From positions 62,001 through 126,000 of the forward strand of contig CATLJY010000278.1 in NCBI GenBank assembly GCA_949987705.1: a DNA stretch of 64,000 nt. Direction: 5' to 3'. The notes under the pieces are model-generated. The model did not search any database and had not been told where the DNA came from. It saw only the letters and a list, made by a program, of their open reading frames with translations. Numbering within the stretch: position 1 is the stretch's first letter; every line of letters starts with the position of its first letter. The translations under genes were made by a program, and so were the position numbers. The stretch comes from Thereva unica. Lineage: Eukaryota; Arthropoda; Insecta; Diptera; Therevidae. This document shows positions 47,813 to 58,858 of this stretch, in pieces.

Positions 47813-50800
47813 ATTTTTTTTTTTTTTTTTATGTGACAGTGCTAAGCTCAGGAGTCACCCTTTGTACTACCAGTCCGTCATGTCATTTGTCACGTCATGG
47901 TGCAATGTCTAGCAGTAAGCTTAGTACGGGGAGGGGAGGGGGGTATAGGTTAAGGGTTAAAAGGAACGGGGGGTATTGAAGAAGGTGGTGATGAACCCTG
48001 CGTTTGAACTCTTGGATGTTGTAGGAGCTCGGAAATACTGACTGAGAGAGACTATTCCACAGTCGAGTTGTTCTATTAACAAACGAATTCATATCTTGTT
48101 GAGTGCGTGAAAGGGGGAGTTGCAGGTGAAGGGAATGAGACGAGTGGGCTAATCTGGTGTTGCGGTTGTAAGATTGCCGTGGAGGCAGGAGAGCGTTTGA
48201 CTCGGAGGAACAGTCATTATGATAGTAGCGATAAAATTTTGTCAGTGCTGCTACATTCCTACGGTGGCTGAGGGGGTCGATGGTGGAGCCAGCGGTGTCG
48301 TCATCAATTAATTTAAGGGCCTTTTTTTGGACCTTATCTAACCATGCCAAGGTGGTTATTGGAGCGCCGCCCCAAACGAGGGAGTTATATTCGAGAAGAG
48401 GACGTATGTAGGATTTATAAATAACAGCACGGGCCGATGGCTGGAGGAGGAACTTGCACCTCTTAAGAAATCCCAAGCACTGGGATGCTTGTTTGGCGAT
48501 TTGGAATATGTGATCATTCCAACGAAGGTCTTTGGCTAATGTCACGCCTAAGATGTGTAGGGATGGGTCGGCCTTTAGTTCAACGTCATCCACTGTCAAG
48601 GATGGTGAGGTGTTGAACTTCTTTTTTGAGATAAGACAGTACTTGGTTTTAGAGGCGTTGAATTTGACACGATTCTTCTCTCCCCAATCTAGAATTAGTT
48701 TGATGTCTTTTTTAATAGAGTTGAACATTAGTTCACGATCATCAAGACAGGATCTGGCATGTGTCTGTCTTGTATCGAAGCTGTACGAGTAACGTAGAGT
48801 ACCGTCGTCAGCGAAGCTGAGAAGTGGGTTGGAGGGGATTGAAAGTAGGTCATTTATAAAGATGAGAAAAAGGGCCGGTGATAAAATTGACCCCTGAGGG
48901 ACCCCCGCAGAGATGGGGAGAGATTCAGATTTGACGCCATCCAATAATACCTTAATTGAACGGCCGGAAAGGAAACTCTCAACCCACTTATACAGAAGTG
49001 AGTCAATTCCAATAGCTTGGAGTTAAGCTAACAAGGCTGAGTGCCATACTCTATCAAAAGCCTTGGAGATATCCAAAGCAACCAAACTAGATTCGCCAGA
49101 TCCATGCAAACTTCGGCTGAGGTGTTCGGTAAGGCAAACTAAAAGATCACCAGTGGATCTTTTTTGACGGAAGCCGTATTGTTTGTCGCTGATAAGTTGG
49201 TTGGATTCTAGATATCCCATAAGCTTTTTGTTAATTATCGTCTCCATGGTTTTGGAGAGAATAGAAGTAATTGCTATTGGGCGGTAGTTGGAGGGATCGC
49301 TGGAGTCACCTTTTTTCGGTATTGGCTGAACATGGGCAAGTTTCCAAGAGTCTAGGTAAACTCCGGAAGAGTATGATAGGGCAAAAAGTTTGCGCAGAGG
49401 TCTAGCCAAAGGTGAGGCGCATTGTTTTAAGACGATAGGGGGTATACTATCGGGTCCAGTCGATTTGTTTACATCGAGCTCCTTGAGGCACCTGTACACC
49501 TCGCGAGTCCTGAAGAAAACCCTGTCCATTAGATGAGCGCTGAGCTCAAGAACCGGGGGTAGCATATCAGTTTGGGGTAAAGAAGAATTGGAAGCAAACA
49601 GAGATGCTAATAAATCGGCCTTGGATTTGCTGTCTGTTACCACCTTCTCATTGTGGATAAGTGAAGGAGTTGTGGATGAAGTGAAATTCTTGGAGCTTAC
49701 CAAGGACCAGAAGTTCTTGCTACCAGAGGTTGCATTAAGGAGTTTACTTCTCAACTTGCTGTCAAATGAATTTTTGACATTCCTGGTGGTGACTTTACAG
49801 GAATTTCTTAGTTTTATATACTCTGCACGGAGCGATTCACTCGGGGAGCTCTTGTAAGCTCGAAAGGCGGCTTCTTTATTTCTGATTGCATTCATACACT
49901 CCTGATTAAACCATCTGTTGGGCCTAGCCTTCACAGATTTGGTAGAATGAGGAATGAACAAATGCATTCCTGCCTGTATGATCCTGGTGATACGGATAGC
50001 GGCAGAGTTGGCGTTTCTATTCCGGAAACACAGATTCCAGTCTGTAGACTGGAAAAAATTAATAAGCCCCAGCCAATTGGCCTTCCCATAATGCCATACA
50101 GTTCTTCGAACTGGTTTGGGAGGGGTGGGAAATTCGAATGGGAAGTTAGCGCTGATTAGGCAGTGGTCTGAATTGCCGAGAGGTGAATCAACTTCGACGG
50201 AGTAACGCGCTGGATGAGAAGTTAGAAAAAGATCAAGGAGATATCTTCCTTGATCAGCAACATCAGGGACTCTTGTGGGATGATCCACAATTTGATGCAA
50301 GTTATTGATGTCTGCAAAGAGCTCGACGTCCTTGCCAGAAGTACTGGTGCCATTTGAGTAAGTCAGCCATTTAACGTTGTGAACATTGAAGTCACCCGCA
50401 ACGATGATTTCACACTCAGGATTGGACGACAAAAATCCCGAGATTTGTTCGGAAATAGTATCAAAAGATAATGAGGAGGCTTCGTTACTTATGTTAGGGC
50501 TTCTGTATAGGAAGCAGAAGAATATGACGTGGCTTTGGAAAATGATTTTAATCCAAAGATAATTAAAATCAGAAGTTGTGCTTGAATGTATTTTACAATA
50601 AGCCACGTCGTCCCTAACATAAATGGCAATACCCCTATGGGGGGAGAGATTGTGCACTAAAGTGTACCCCGACACCTGGTAATAACCTAAGTAATTATCG
50701 GGTGATATTTGGGTTTCACTAAGTGCGAAGATTGGGGGTTTGTAATTAGACAAGTGGCACTCAACAAAAGAGAAATTCGCATGAAATCCACGAATGTTAC

Positions 50801-51103
50801 AATAGTCAATACAAAAATTTGACCTGTAACGGGACTTCGGTTGCGCAGGCTCAATCGCCACGTTCTCGGGGATATTTCCCGGCATTACATTTGCCGCAAC
50901 CATCTGAGTCAATAAAATTTGTCCTCTTCAAAGTGTTATGCCTTTTGAGACGGGGCAAATTTCATCGACCGACAGATTTTAGCCGCGGCACCTGCTGGAC
51001 CGTGATGCGAGAGAGGGTAGGGAGCAAGGGTACTTACTTGTGCCGTTCGTCGGTCCGGTCGGTCGTTGAGTCTATTGAAGGGTGATGGGCCTTCGCGTTA
51101 GAA
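47813..51103 (-). mobile_element. Non-LTR retrotransposon (LINE B), nearly full length, in BEL B
   Basis: It is on the minus strand with a 17-nt poly(A) tail at its 3' end (T-run 47815-47831) and a 5' UTR of about 200 nt. It sits between the RNase H/connection region and the integrase of BEL B; joining the flanks restores the pol frame. I see no target duplication longer than one or two bases. A single ORF is present and no ORF1. Confidence 0.85.
47895..50903 (-). pseudogene. LINE B endonuclease-reverse transcriptase, one premature stop
   Basis: The first ATG is at 50903. The frame is continuous for about 1000 codons except for one TAA at 49023-49025. The APE endonuclease has YCNIRGF, LSETQIS, AGDFNVHNVKW and GNSDHCLI. 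RT has PIPKKG, SNYRPIAITS, YGFRQKRST, LDISKAFDRVWH, GVPQGSILSP and the catalytic SFADDGT. A C-terminal thumb or linker follows. The stop lies between the first catalytic Asp block and the GVPQG motif, so RT is not made from this copy unless it is read through. The clade is probably Jockey/CR1-like. Confidence 0.88.
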
Positions 51104-51925
51104 GTTCCGTTTCTTCTGTACATATCAGTGAATGAGCTGCAAGTTTTTTTCTCTCCAATTCTGTTTCCTCAATTTCTACTCCTGGATATGTGATTCTTGC
51201 ATGTTTCAGCCATTGTGGGCCTTCCCACCACAGCGAATGTGCTTCTAAGTGTGACGGATATAGTCCCCTCTAGGCTACATCTGCAGGATTCTCGGATGAT
51301 CTTACATAAAACCAGCTTTTTTTTTTGTTTGCGATTGTATTTCTGCGACTCTATTCCCCACAAATGTTTTCCATTTGTGTGGATCAGCCATAATCCATGC
51401 GAGCACTATCTTTGAGTCTGTCCAGGCAAAACATTTCTAATTTGGAATATCTAGATTAGCTACTGTTTCTTTCAGTAACCTTGCAAGCAGATGTGCTCCA
51501 CACAGTTCTAACCGTGGCGTTAGTTTGGCCTTAAGTGGTGCAACCTTAGTTTTAGCCGTTAGCAATGATGCACTTATTTTACCTGGTTGAACTGCTCTAA
51601 AGTAAATTGCTGCACTGTACGCCTTTTCTGAAGCATCTGAGAATCCGTGCAGCTCGTAGTAGCCAGCGTTAGATCTGTAATTGATCCATCTTGGTATTTG
51701 AATTTTTGATAGCTGAGGCAATTCTTGTTTGATTCGTTTCCATTTTAATTTCATTTTTTCAGGGAGCGTCTGGTCCCAGTCTATGTTTTCTGCCCAAATT
51801 TCTTGAAATAGTAATTTTATTGTAATGGTTACTGGCGCTAGTAGTCCAATGGGATCAAATATCTTAGCAGCTTCGGATAGTAATTCCCGTTTGCTCAGCG
51901 GGTCTCGGTCTTCTGGCAGTTTCAT
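51104..51925 (-). pseudogene. BEL B RT connection and RNase H
   Basis: 51437-51925 reads SKRELLSEAAKIFDPIGLLAPVT, LHGFSDASEKAYSAAIYF (RNase H Asp) and TPRLELCGA. The continuation to 51104 is shifted and contains at least one stop (TAG in the ADVA-RG block) but still reads AWTDSKIVLAWI and LWWEGPQW. It is homologous in order to BEL A residues 990-1260. Confidence 0.85.
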
Positions 51926-52537
51926 CTTTATTTTGAGTAATCAGTAGAAGGACTCCAATGAACCCCAAGTGCTTTAATGGATCTTTCGTGATCGAAATCT
52001 AATTCTGGAGCTGATTCTCGTAATTCCCATGGCAGTTTTTGTAACAGCTCTCTATTGTTGCTATTCCATTTCCGTAAATTGAATCCTCCGCTCTTTAGAG
52101 ACCTGATGAGCGCTGTACTTATTTTACTTGCTTCCTCTAAGGTATCCCCACCGGAGACAATATCATCTACGTATGTGTCTCTCAAAATAATCCTTTCTGC
52201 AAGCGGATAATCCTTGGCTGTATCTTTGGCTAGTTGTTGTAGCGTTCGTATTGCGAAAAGTGGGGCGCTAGCGGTTCCATAGGAGACTGTGGTTAGTTTA
52301 TATTCCTTGACAGGTTCGTTTGGAGAGTTTCGCCATAAGATTCTTTGATAATTTTGGTCTCGAACGTCTATTTTTATCTGACGATACATTTTTTCGATGT
52401 CAGATGTAAATACCACCTTATGTTTCCGCCATCTAGTTAAAATTGAAACAAAGTTCTGTTGTATTTGTGGTCCAACTAAATGTATTTCGTTTAGGCTTTC
52501 TGATTATACCGTTTTGCGGAGCCATCAAACACCACTC
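51926..52537 (-). pseudogene. BEL B reverse transcriptase core
   Basis: 51928-52416 reads FTSDIEKMYRQIKID (first catalytic Asp), LTTVSYGTASAPLFAIRT and the TYVDDIVSGGD catalytic block. The frame is broken at 51928 and again between 52416 and 52538, where the VVFDA region lies in shifted frames. Confidence 0.88.
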
Positions 52538-53470
52538 TTAGTTTTGTTGTTGTACTGTCATGTTAGCATAATATGCTGTGTCGACTGTGTCAGTTGCTAA
52601 AATCATGTGACCAAGTTGCAAATATTCATTCGTGAAATCCTTGTACAAGATTTCTAGAGTTTTATTTCCTTTGAATTTCTTTTCCATTTGGAGCAATCTT
52701 GCCATGGCAATATCTCTTGAACAACCTAGATTGGCGACTATGGGGTCCTTTTTATATGGTAATCTTACCACATATTGTCCATCGGAATGCCTTCGATGAG
52801 TAGTTCTGTAATGAGTTTCACATATTAAGTCTTCACTTGTCAGGACTGGATCCGTATTTACTTCCTCGATTTCCCGAAATTTTTGCAGTTCTTGTAAATC
52901 TACTTCACACACGTAGCATTGAGGAGATGTGGTGAGCGCACGCGCTTGTAATTCACCTGATAGTACCCAACCTAGTTCCGTCTTTTGGGCTATGGGAGTT
53001 CCTGGTGGCCCTCGTAGTACACCATCCATCAGAATTCTTCCCATTATTTCTGCTCCAAGTATTATATCAACTTTTGTTGGCTCATCAAACGCAGGATCTG
53101 CCAGTACTATGTTCGTAGTGTGTTCCCAAGTCGATCTGTTTATGGTGTTATCTGACGGCAATAGTCTTGTCAGTTTTTTGAGAACCACAGCTGTTGTAGT
53201 TGTCATGAATTCTGACGGAAATATTGGCAGTATCGTCAGTTCGACGCATGTTTGAATACAGTTCACCTTTGTTTCATTTATTGCAGTCACAGTTGCGTGG
53301 ATTCGGCTTTTTGGGAGTTTTAACTTCTGCGCTGCTTGTTCGGTTATAAAACTGGCTTGAGATCCTTGATCAATTAGCGCTCGCAACATTACTCTGCTGC
53401 TGTTTTTGCCTACTGCCTGAATTATTGCCGTGGGTAGTAGTACAGTTTGCTGAAGGCTGCTTTCTGCCAT
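52538..53470 (-). pseudogene. BEL B aspartic protease and RT N-terminal region
   Basis: LRALIDQGSQASFI is the protease active-site block (DQGS in place of the usual DTGS/DSGS type). LGAEIMGRIL and GTPIAQKTELGWVLSG match the DUF1758-like region, and GCSRDIAMARLLQMEKKF matches the start of RT. Frames to gag (53479) and RT are broken. Confidence 0.87.
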
Positions 53471-53478
53471 ATGAGTTG

Positions 53479-54680
53479 TTAGTATATTACTACTAGTTGG
53501 TATCTTCGACTCCTTTTCCTTAGTTTCTTGGTTTTGTGAGGAACTGAATTTGTGTGTATTAAAGTATGATGCTTTTTGTTACATGTTCTACATGTTTTCC
53601 AGCTCTTACAATTATATAAGGAATGGCCTTTTATGAGGCAGTTGATACAGAGCTTGATTTTCCGAGCTTCTTCGTTTCTTTGGACAGGAGTCAATTTATT
53701 GAATTTCTCACAATTGTATATCTTGTGATTAGCTTTGCAAAAGCCACATATTGAATTTGACCCGACCGTACCATGATATACCTTCACATCATTCCTTTTT
53801 GCTGTTTGATTAGACTTCGTTGGTTCCATAGATTCCAAAGCTTGAAATCTGTTTTCAAGGAAGTTAAGAAACTCATCTAGAGACTGAATTTCTCTCGGGT
53901 TTTGTAACGTTTGCTCGTAGATGCGTCGAGACTCTTTATCTAATTTGTCAATTAGTAGATGCACTATGAGTGGGTCCCAGTTTTGAATGTCGATATCTAG
54001 ATTCTTGATTGCTTCTAGACATTCTAGTGTTGAATAGTGAATTTTCTTTAACCCAGTAGCAGATTCTCTTGATAATTCTGGCTGATTGCTGAGTCTTCGT
54101 AGCTGTGCCGTAATTAGTATTCGTTTGTTATTGTACCTGCGATCCAAGATTTCCCATGCCGCATCATAATTTTCATTAGTTATATTTAAATGCTGGATAA
54201 GTTCACTTGGCTCCGCAGTTACATTTGCTTTTAGATAAAATAGCTTTTCGGCTTTAGTAATTCTTTCATTTTTGTGCACTAGCTCAGTAAACAGATTTTT
54301 AAACGATGGCCACTTTAAATAATCACCGGTAAAATTTGGGATGTCAATGCTTGGGAGTTTCACCGTTGATTTTCTATCAGTTGAAATTACGGGTGCCTGA
54401 GTCGTTGCTAGTGTAGATTGATTGCCCAATTTCTCTTGCATTTGTATCACGGCGTTCTGATAGAGTCTTTCAGTTGTCGAAAACACATCCAGCTCAAAAT
54501 AATCATCTCTGAATTTTCCCGTAGCCATAATGTTCGCATGATTGTGTACGATCAGTTCCCAATAATCAGCTAGTAGTTTGATTTTTATGGAATAATAAAC
54601 TGACGATAACTGCTTCTTCATATCTGCTTCGATGTTGGCTATGTTCTTTTTCAGGGTATCGATTATTTTCATGTGCTTTT
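53479..54680 (-). pseudogene. BEL B gag, main part
   Basis: The DUF1759-type core (LPSIDIPNFTGDYLKWPSFK, YNNKRILITAQLRRL, LEFLN-like motifs) is followed by three Cys/His knuckles (CGFCKANHKIYNC, CINCLIKGHSLYNC, CRTCNKKHH). The protein is basic at the C-terminus, where the frame departs from that of protease. Upstream the gag start is separated by the repeat cluster 54683-55200, and residues before about 54674 translate that repeat. Confidence 0.87.
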
Positions 54681-54682
54681 TG

Positions 54683-55200
54683 ACGTGACAACGTCTATTA
54701 AATCGGTTTAAGATAGGACGCGCGTGTGAAAATGTCCCGCACAATGTCCCGCACACAAAAAAAAATCATATCTCCGCCCCCATACATGTTAGGGGGTGGT
54801 TAATAGCTCAAAATTTTCGTTAATTTATCCTCTACACGGGAAAAATACATTCATTCACCTTATTGACGTGACAACGTCTATTAAATCGGTTTAAGATAGG
54901 ACGCGCGTGTGAAAATGTCCCGCACAATGTCCCGCACAAAAAAAAATCATATCTCCGCCCCCATTCATGTTAGGGGGGTGGTTAATGGCTCAAAATTTTC
55001 GTTAATTTATCCTCTACACGGGAAAAATACATTCATTCACCTTTTTGAGGTGACAACGTCTATTTAATCGGTTTAAGATAGGACGCGCGTGTGAAAATGT
55101 CCCGCAAACAAAAAAAATTGTTTCGAATAATATATAATTTATTAATTGAGAAAATAATACAAAACATAATAACAGACGTTGTCACGTTCAAATTAATAGA
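54683..55200. repeat. Three copies of an about 180-bp repeat with TGACGTGACAACGTC ends
   Basis: GACAACGTCTATTAAATCGG begins near 54691, 54872 and 55053 (the last with TTTAATCGG). Each is followed by GGACGCGCGTGTGAAAATGTCCCGCA and, in the first two, a CCTCTACACGGGAAAAATAC block. The right end (ACGTTGTCACGTTC, GACTTTGTCACGTT) is inverted relative to the left, suggesting an internally amplified TIR element inserted in gag. Confidence 0.8.
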
Positions 55201-55205
55201 CTTTG

Positions 55206-55581
55206 TCACGTTAAAATACGGACGTGATACTTCACATCCAAGACCATTAATTTTTTTATTAATCGCATTTGTTCTGCAATCTCCTCAGAGCTTTTCTTTC
55301 GTTCGATTGCATTTCGAATCACGCCTTCTAAAGTTTCCTTTGTCTGATCGCAGAGTGTCTCAACTTGATCGTAATACCCCTCGGTGAAGTATTTGTGATC
55401 GGGGTTCTGCTCCTTCACTGCTTCGATTTGATTATTGATGTTATCAATTTCCTCCCACGCCTTGTTTAGGGATAACAGTCTTGCCTCACCATACGCGACC
55501 GTTTTTCTGGCAGACGAATCTTTGCTTAGTTGGGAAGTGATCTTCTTTAGCACTTTGACATGCTTGGCTTGTTCTTTCAGT
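55206..55581 (-). pseudogene. BEL B gag N-terminal part
   Basis: It reads LKKITSQLSKDSSARKTVA, ARLLSLNKAWEEIDNINNQI and GYYDQVETLCDQTKETLEG, the helical N-terminal region of BEL gag. The LTR remnant joins it directly at 55582 without primer site or leader, so a deletion removed them. Confidence 0.7.
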
Positions 55582-55628
55582 AGCTTTACATAATATTAAG
55601 TATATTAGAATTATATGTACTGTGTACA
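55582..55628 (-). repeat. BEL B 5' LTR remnant
   Basis: The about 47 bases ending GTACTGTGTACA match the right end of the 3' LTR (43953-43999) with one base difference in length. ACCAC follows at 55629-55633. Confidence 0.8.
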
Positions 55629-56233
55629 ACCACCTTAAATTTCTGGATGAAGTCTATAAAAAGAGAAGGTTCATTCTTTATATACATATTCAGATATTGC
55701 CATTATTACCTGCTCATTTCAGAGTAACAGATTCCACTATGTGGCCGAGTACACAAAAAGAAGCCATTCCGGTAGTTATATTAGAGGACTCATGTACCGG
55801 AGATTCTCAAAACTTTCGGTTTTCCAATGTAATTCTTCCTTTTTCTTCTAGCTCTTCACGAAACCCAATCCTTGTATGTTCTCCTTCCGTTTTATCAATC
55901 CCTATGTGTTCACCTTCAGTATAAATTCCCATATGCTCTCCGTCCCCAATATTCAATCCAATTGCTGAGTATTCCTCTTCAGCCGAGTCACCAGAAGTTT
56001 CCATACCGTCACCTCGGCCACAACCACGGACGAACCCAAGGACTATGGATCAGGTATTTACTGAAAATACCAGGGAGTTAATTAATGCCATAAACACTCC
56101 ACCTCAAGTGAGACCCTATGACACAGTACTTGAATTCATAAGAGATACTTTAATTCATTTAGACGCTGACAAAGCCCAATCGCTTGAAAAAGAATTAATT
56201 GACACTGTTTACAAATATAGGTATAATAAATAA
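55629..56233 (+). pseudogene. Harbinger MADF-BESS protein, 3' part
   Basis: After the duplicated ACCAC, LKFLDEVYKKR completes the MADF domain. A GT-AG intron (about 55669-55731) joins to a Ser/Thr/Pro-rich linker. A TAA at 55922-55924 interrupts the frame, which continues to a C-terminal BESS-like segment (EFIRDTLIHLDADKAQSL) ending at 56231-56233. It is convergent with, and 37 bp from, the transposase stop, the usual two-gene arrangement of PIF/Harbinger elements. Confidence 0.72.
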
Positions 56234-56270
56234 AATAAAATTATAAAAACAATGCATTTATTATCTCTTG

Positions 56271-56980
56271 TCAATTTCGGACATCATTTAGGAAATCTTC
56301 TAGAATATCTCGCAAAGTGAGAGCATCGTACGTTGAATTATTAGATCCCAATCTCGCAGCACAATGTCTCCAATTTCCCACATCTGCTTCGGTTATTGGT
56401 GAAATACTCTCGCAGTCCATTGGCGGGTACAGACGTGACCTTGTTTTGCGGATGAAATTATGCAAAAAATTATGCAAGTTCCGGATTTGCACATATCACA
56501 GTGTGGTAAATACGGAACTTAGCAACCATAATCCCGAAAGTGTTTTCAATGATACGCCGTGCAGTTGAAAGGCACTTATTGTACTTTTCTTTGTCTAATG
56601 GCAAAGATCGCCCACCATACGGTCGCATAAGGTGGCGTTTTAAGGGGAATGCCTCATCTCCCACAATGTAATGTGGAAACTTTGTGTTGGTATTAGACAG
56701 CTCTACATCTTCCGGTAATTCTAAGCTATTATTTAATAAATGCTGTCCGAAATCAGAACGCCGTAAGATACCTCCTATTGACAGATATTTTTAATGAATA
56801 AATGTTATTAAGAATAATATTAACCAAAATAGTATCTACCGTCAGATTCAGACCCAAATGCACCAATGTTGACATATGTATAATTAAAGTCCGAGTCGCA
56901 CACTGCCATTAGTACTATCGAAAATGTTTTTTTATAATTGTGATTGTTCCGTCCTGTCAACGGAAAAATCGTCCGCAGTT
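56271..56980 (-). pseudogene. PIF/Harbinger transposase, C-terminal two thirds (DDE_Tnp_4 type)
   Basis: The minus strand from 56980 reads NYKKTFSIVLMAVCD and YVNIGAFGSESDGG (second acidic region). A 66-nt intron (GTAGAT...CAATAG, about 56843-56778) rejoins the frame. Then come PHYIVGDEAFPLKRHLMRPY (third acidic region) and STARRIIENTFGIM. A frameshift near 56480 precedes the C-terminal helix region ending at 56271. The N-terminus and first catalytic Asp are cut away by the BEL C LTR at 56981. Confidence 0.82.
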
Positions 56981-57858
56981 TGTCACTCCTGAAAAAGTAA
57001 ACAAAATTACCAAAAAGAAATTAATTCCAAAGAAAAACACTCACCTGACAACCCCAGACCATTCCAGCCGCTAAAACGCCTTGACCACATCCTTCCCGCA
57101 GCTTCTCCCAAACTCTAAAATATACAAAGAACAAATTAGAAATGAATATAAGAAAAATAAAACAAATCATAAATCTTACCTCCACAGGTTCCAGAAATGA
57201 CAGATTGTCGCAGCTCACCCATATATGAACCAAATCCATGATGGAGGGATAGATTCCGAAGTTCCCCACCAACATCTATTGTCTGCACCAAAATAAATAT
57301 CGCAGCAAGGTGATGCAAAAATTCAGATCACTTTTGATCTCCGAAGCGAGTCGAGCACGGAGAATTTCAGCATAAAGCTAGTGATCCCAATCCCATTACA
57401 TCCAACGAGCCGAGTTGATGTAATTATTGGTCACATTAAACGTGTCGAGTCGTTTGTCGTGTCCTGCCCAGATTACATGTTACGAGACGAGTTCATGTAA
57501 CTTCCCAATCCCGAAATTTTCAAATAATCATTTTTTCTCACCAAAAAATAGAACTTAGCCAAGATTCATACCGAAAAACGTAGGATCAAGATTCACAGCG
57601 CCAAGAGGATCGCGTGCGAGTTAAAATCGAACTATAAAAATTACGAAGTGTTTAGAATACCAATGTTATTTGCTATTAAAGAAAAATTTGGATTTTATTA
57701 ATTGAAAATTGAAATAAAGAGCAGAATTTGGATTTTATTAGATTTAAGATTTAGTGAAATAAAGAAATAATTTTAAGTAGCAATTAAAGTTTGTTTTTCT
57801 AAAAGCTGACGGTGTCGCCATCCACTGAGTTTTCCGAATAGGCATAAGAGCCCATTCA
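56981..57858 (+). repeat. BEL C 5' LTR
   Basis: It starts TGTCACTCC where transposase homology ends and ends CCCATTCA four bases before the primer site. It contains an AAATAAAGAAATAA signal near 57738-57750. The start is placed by the loss of transposase homology and is less certain than the end. Confidence 0.65.
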
Positions 57859-57862
57859 TTTT

Positions 57863-57880
57863 TGGTCCTTCGAGCCGGAT
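57863..57880 (+). promoter_or_regulatory. BEL C primer-binding site (tRNA-Tyr)
   Basis: TGGTCCTTCGAGCCGGAT is identical to the BEL A site at 32353-32370, so A and C use the same tRNA primer. Confidence 0.75.
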
Positions 57881-57933
57881 GGTACAGCGTGAGTTTTGGA
57901 AAAATTAAATTTGAATAAATCAGGCAGACGGAA

Positions 57934-58858
57934 CATGGAGCGATCACTGAACAAGCAGTTAGTTCAAAAGGAGATGTTGGAGAAATTTATCTCAAACTAC
58001 AAAAGGTAAGGAGAGAAGAACGCCTACATACTACAAGAAACGTCTCCATGACTTCCAGAATTGTTCAGCAAATTTCAGAACACGCATACTGAAATATTGA
58101 TGGACAAGCATCGGGAACCGGCTGATTCCACAAACCTAAAACCCACATATTTTACCGACGATTTGTACGCAGACGTGGAGGAATTCTTTTATACAAATTA
58201 CGCTGCTATACAAACTCGATTTGAGGACGCATTCCTACGCCGGAACCAGAACTTCAACAACAAGATCCGTCTGAAAGCTTCAAGGAATTGACATTACCCA
58301 ACAAGGACCATTTCATCAAATTACCAAAAATCTCTTTAGAGAAATTTTCGGGAGATTACCGAAAATGGACGACCTTTCACGACCTCTTCATAAGCTTGAT
58401 CCACGAAAATCGAAACTTGTCAAGGGCACAAAAGCTTCAATACTTAAAACTACATTTAAGTGGAGAAGCTGAGGGTCTTCTACGGCAAGTTGTTACCAAC
58501 GACAACTACGAGCCAGCATGGAAGCTACTAGTGCACCGATATGACAACAAGAGAATATTAGTCAATTCGCAATTGAGTCTTCTATTCTCACAGCCCACCA
58601 TATCGGATGAGTCGGCAGAAGGGATTAAAAGCTTAATGGATGTGACCACCGAGTGTTTACAAGCTCTATACAACCTTGGAATTAAGGTCGAAAGCTGGGA
58701 CGCGGTAATCATTTACACCATAGTTCGGAAATTCCCACCAGACACCCATCAACTGTGGGAACAAAGCATCAGAAAGGAAACGACAATACCGAAGAGAATT
58801 CATGGAAGGTCGCTTCAGGACCTTAGAAGCCGTCGCGCAGAAGGGATCATCATCTAGT
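57934..58858 (+). pseudogene. BEL C gag with frameshifts
   Basis: It starts at an ATG at 57934. A stop and shift near 58006 lead to a second frame (58061-58291), then 58288-58857 with the DUF1759-type core (LPKISLEKFSGDYRKW, YDNKRILVNSQLSLLF). A further shift near 58790 leads to the next frame. At least three frame breaks. Confidence 0.82.

Larger units (their letters stand above)
43653..55628 (-). mobile_element. BEL/Pao LTR retrotransposon B with env-like gene, degraded and nested
   Basis: It is inserted in the MADF gene with the 5-bp duplication ACCAC (43648-43652 and 55629-55633). Its 3' LTR is 43653-43999. Only about 47 bp of the 5' LTR remain at the right end. Minus-strand order is gag, protease, RT, RNase H, integrase, env. 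It contains a LINE (47813-51103), a piggyBac-like MITE, a Harbinger-like MITE and a tandem repeat cluster. Several frames are broken, so it is inactive. Confidence 0.9.

Noticed and set aside
47895..51103. A clear target-site duplication for LINE B
   Set aside because: The flanks GAACTTC and TGTTCGAG rejoin the BEL frame with at most a base or two shared, so no duplication can be claimed.
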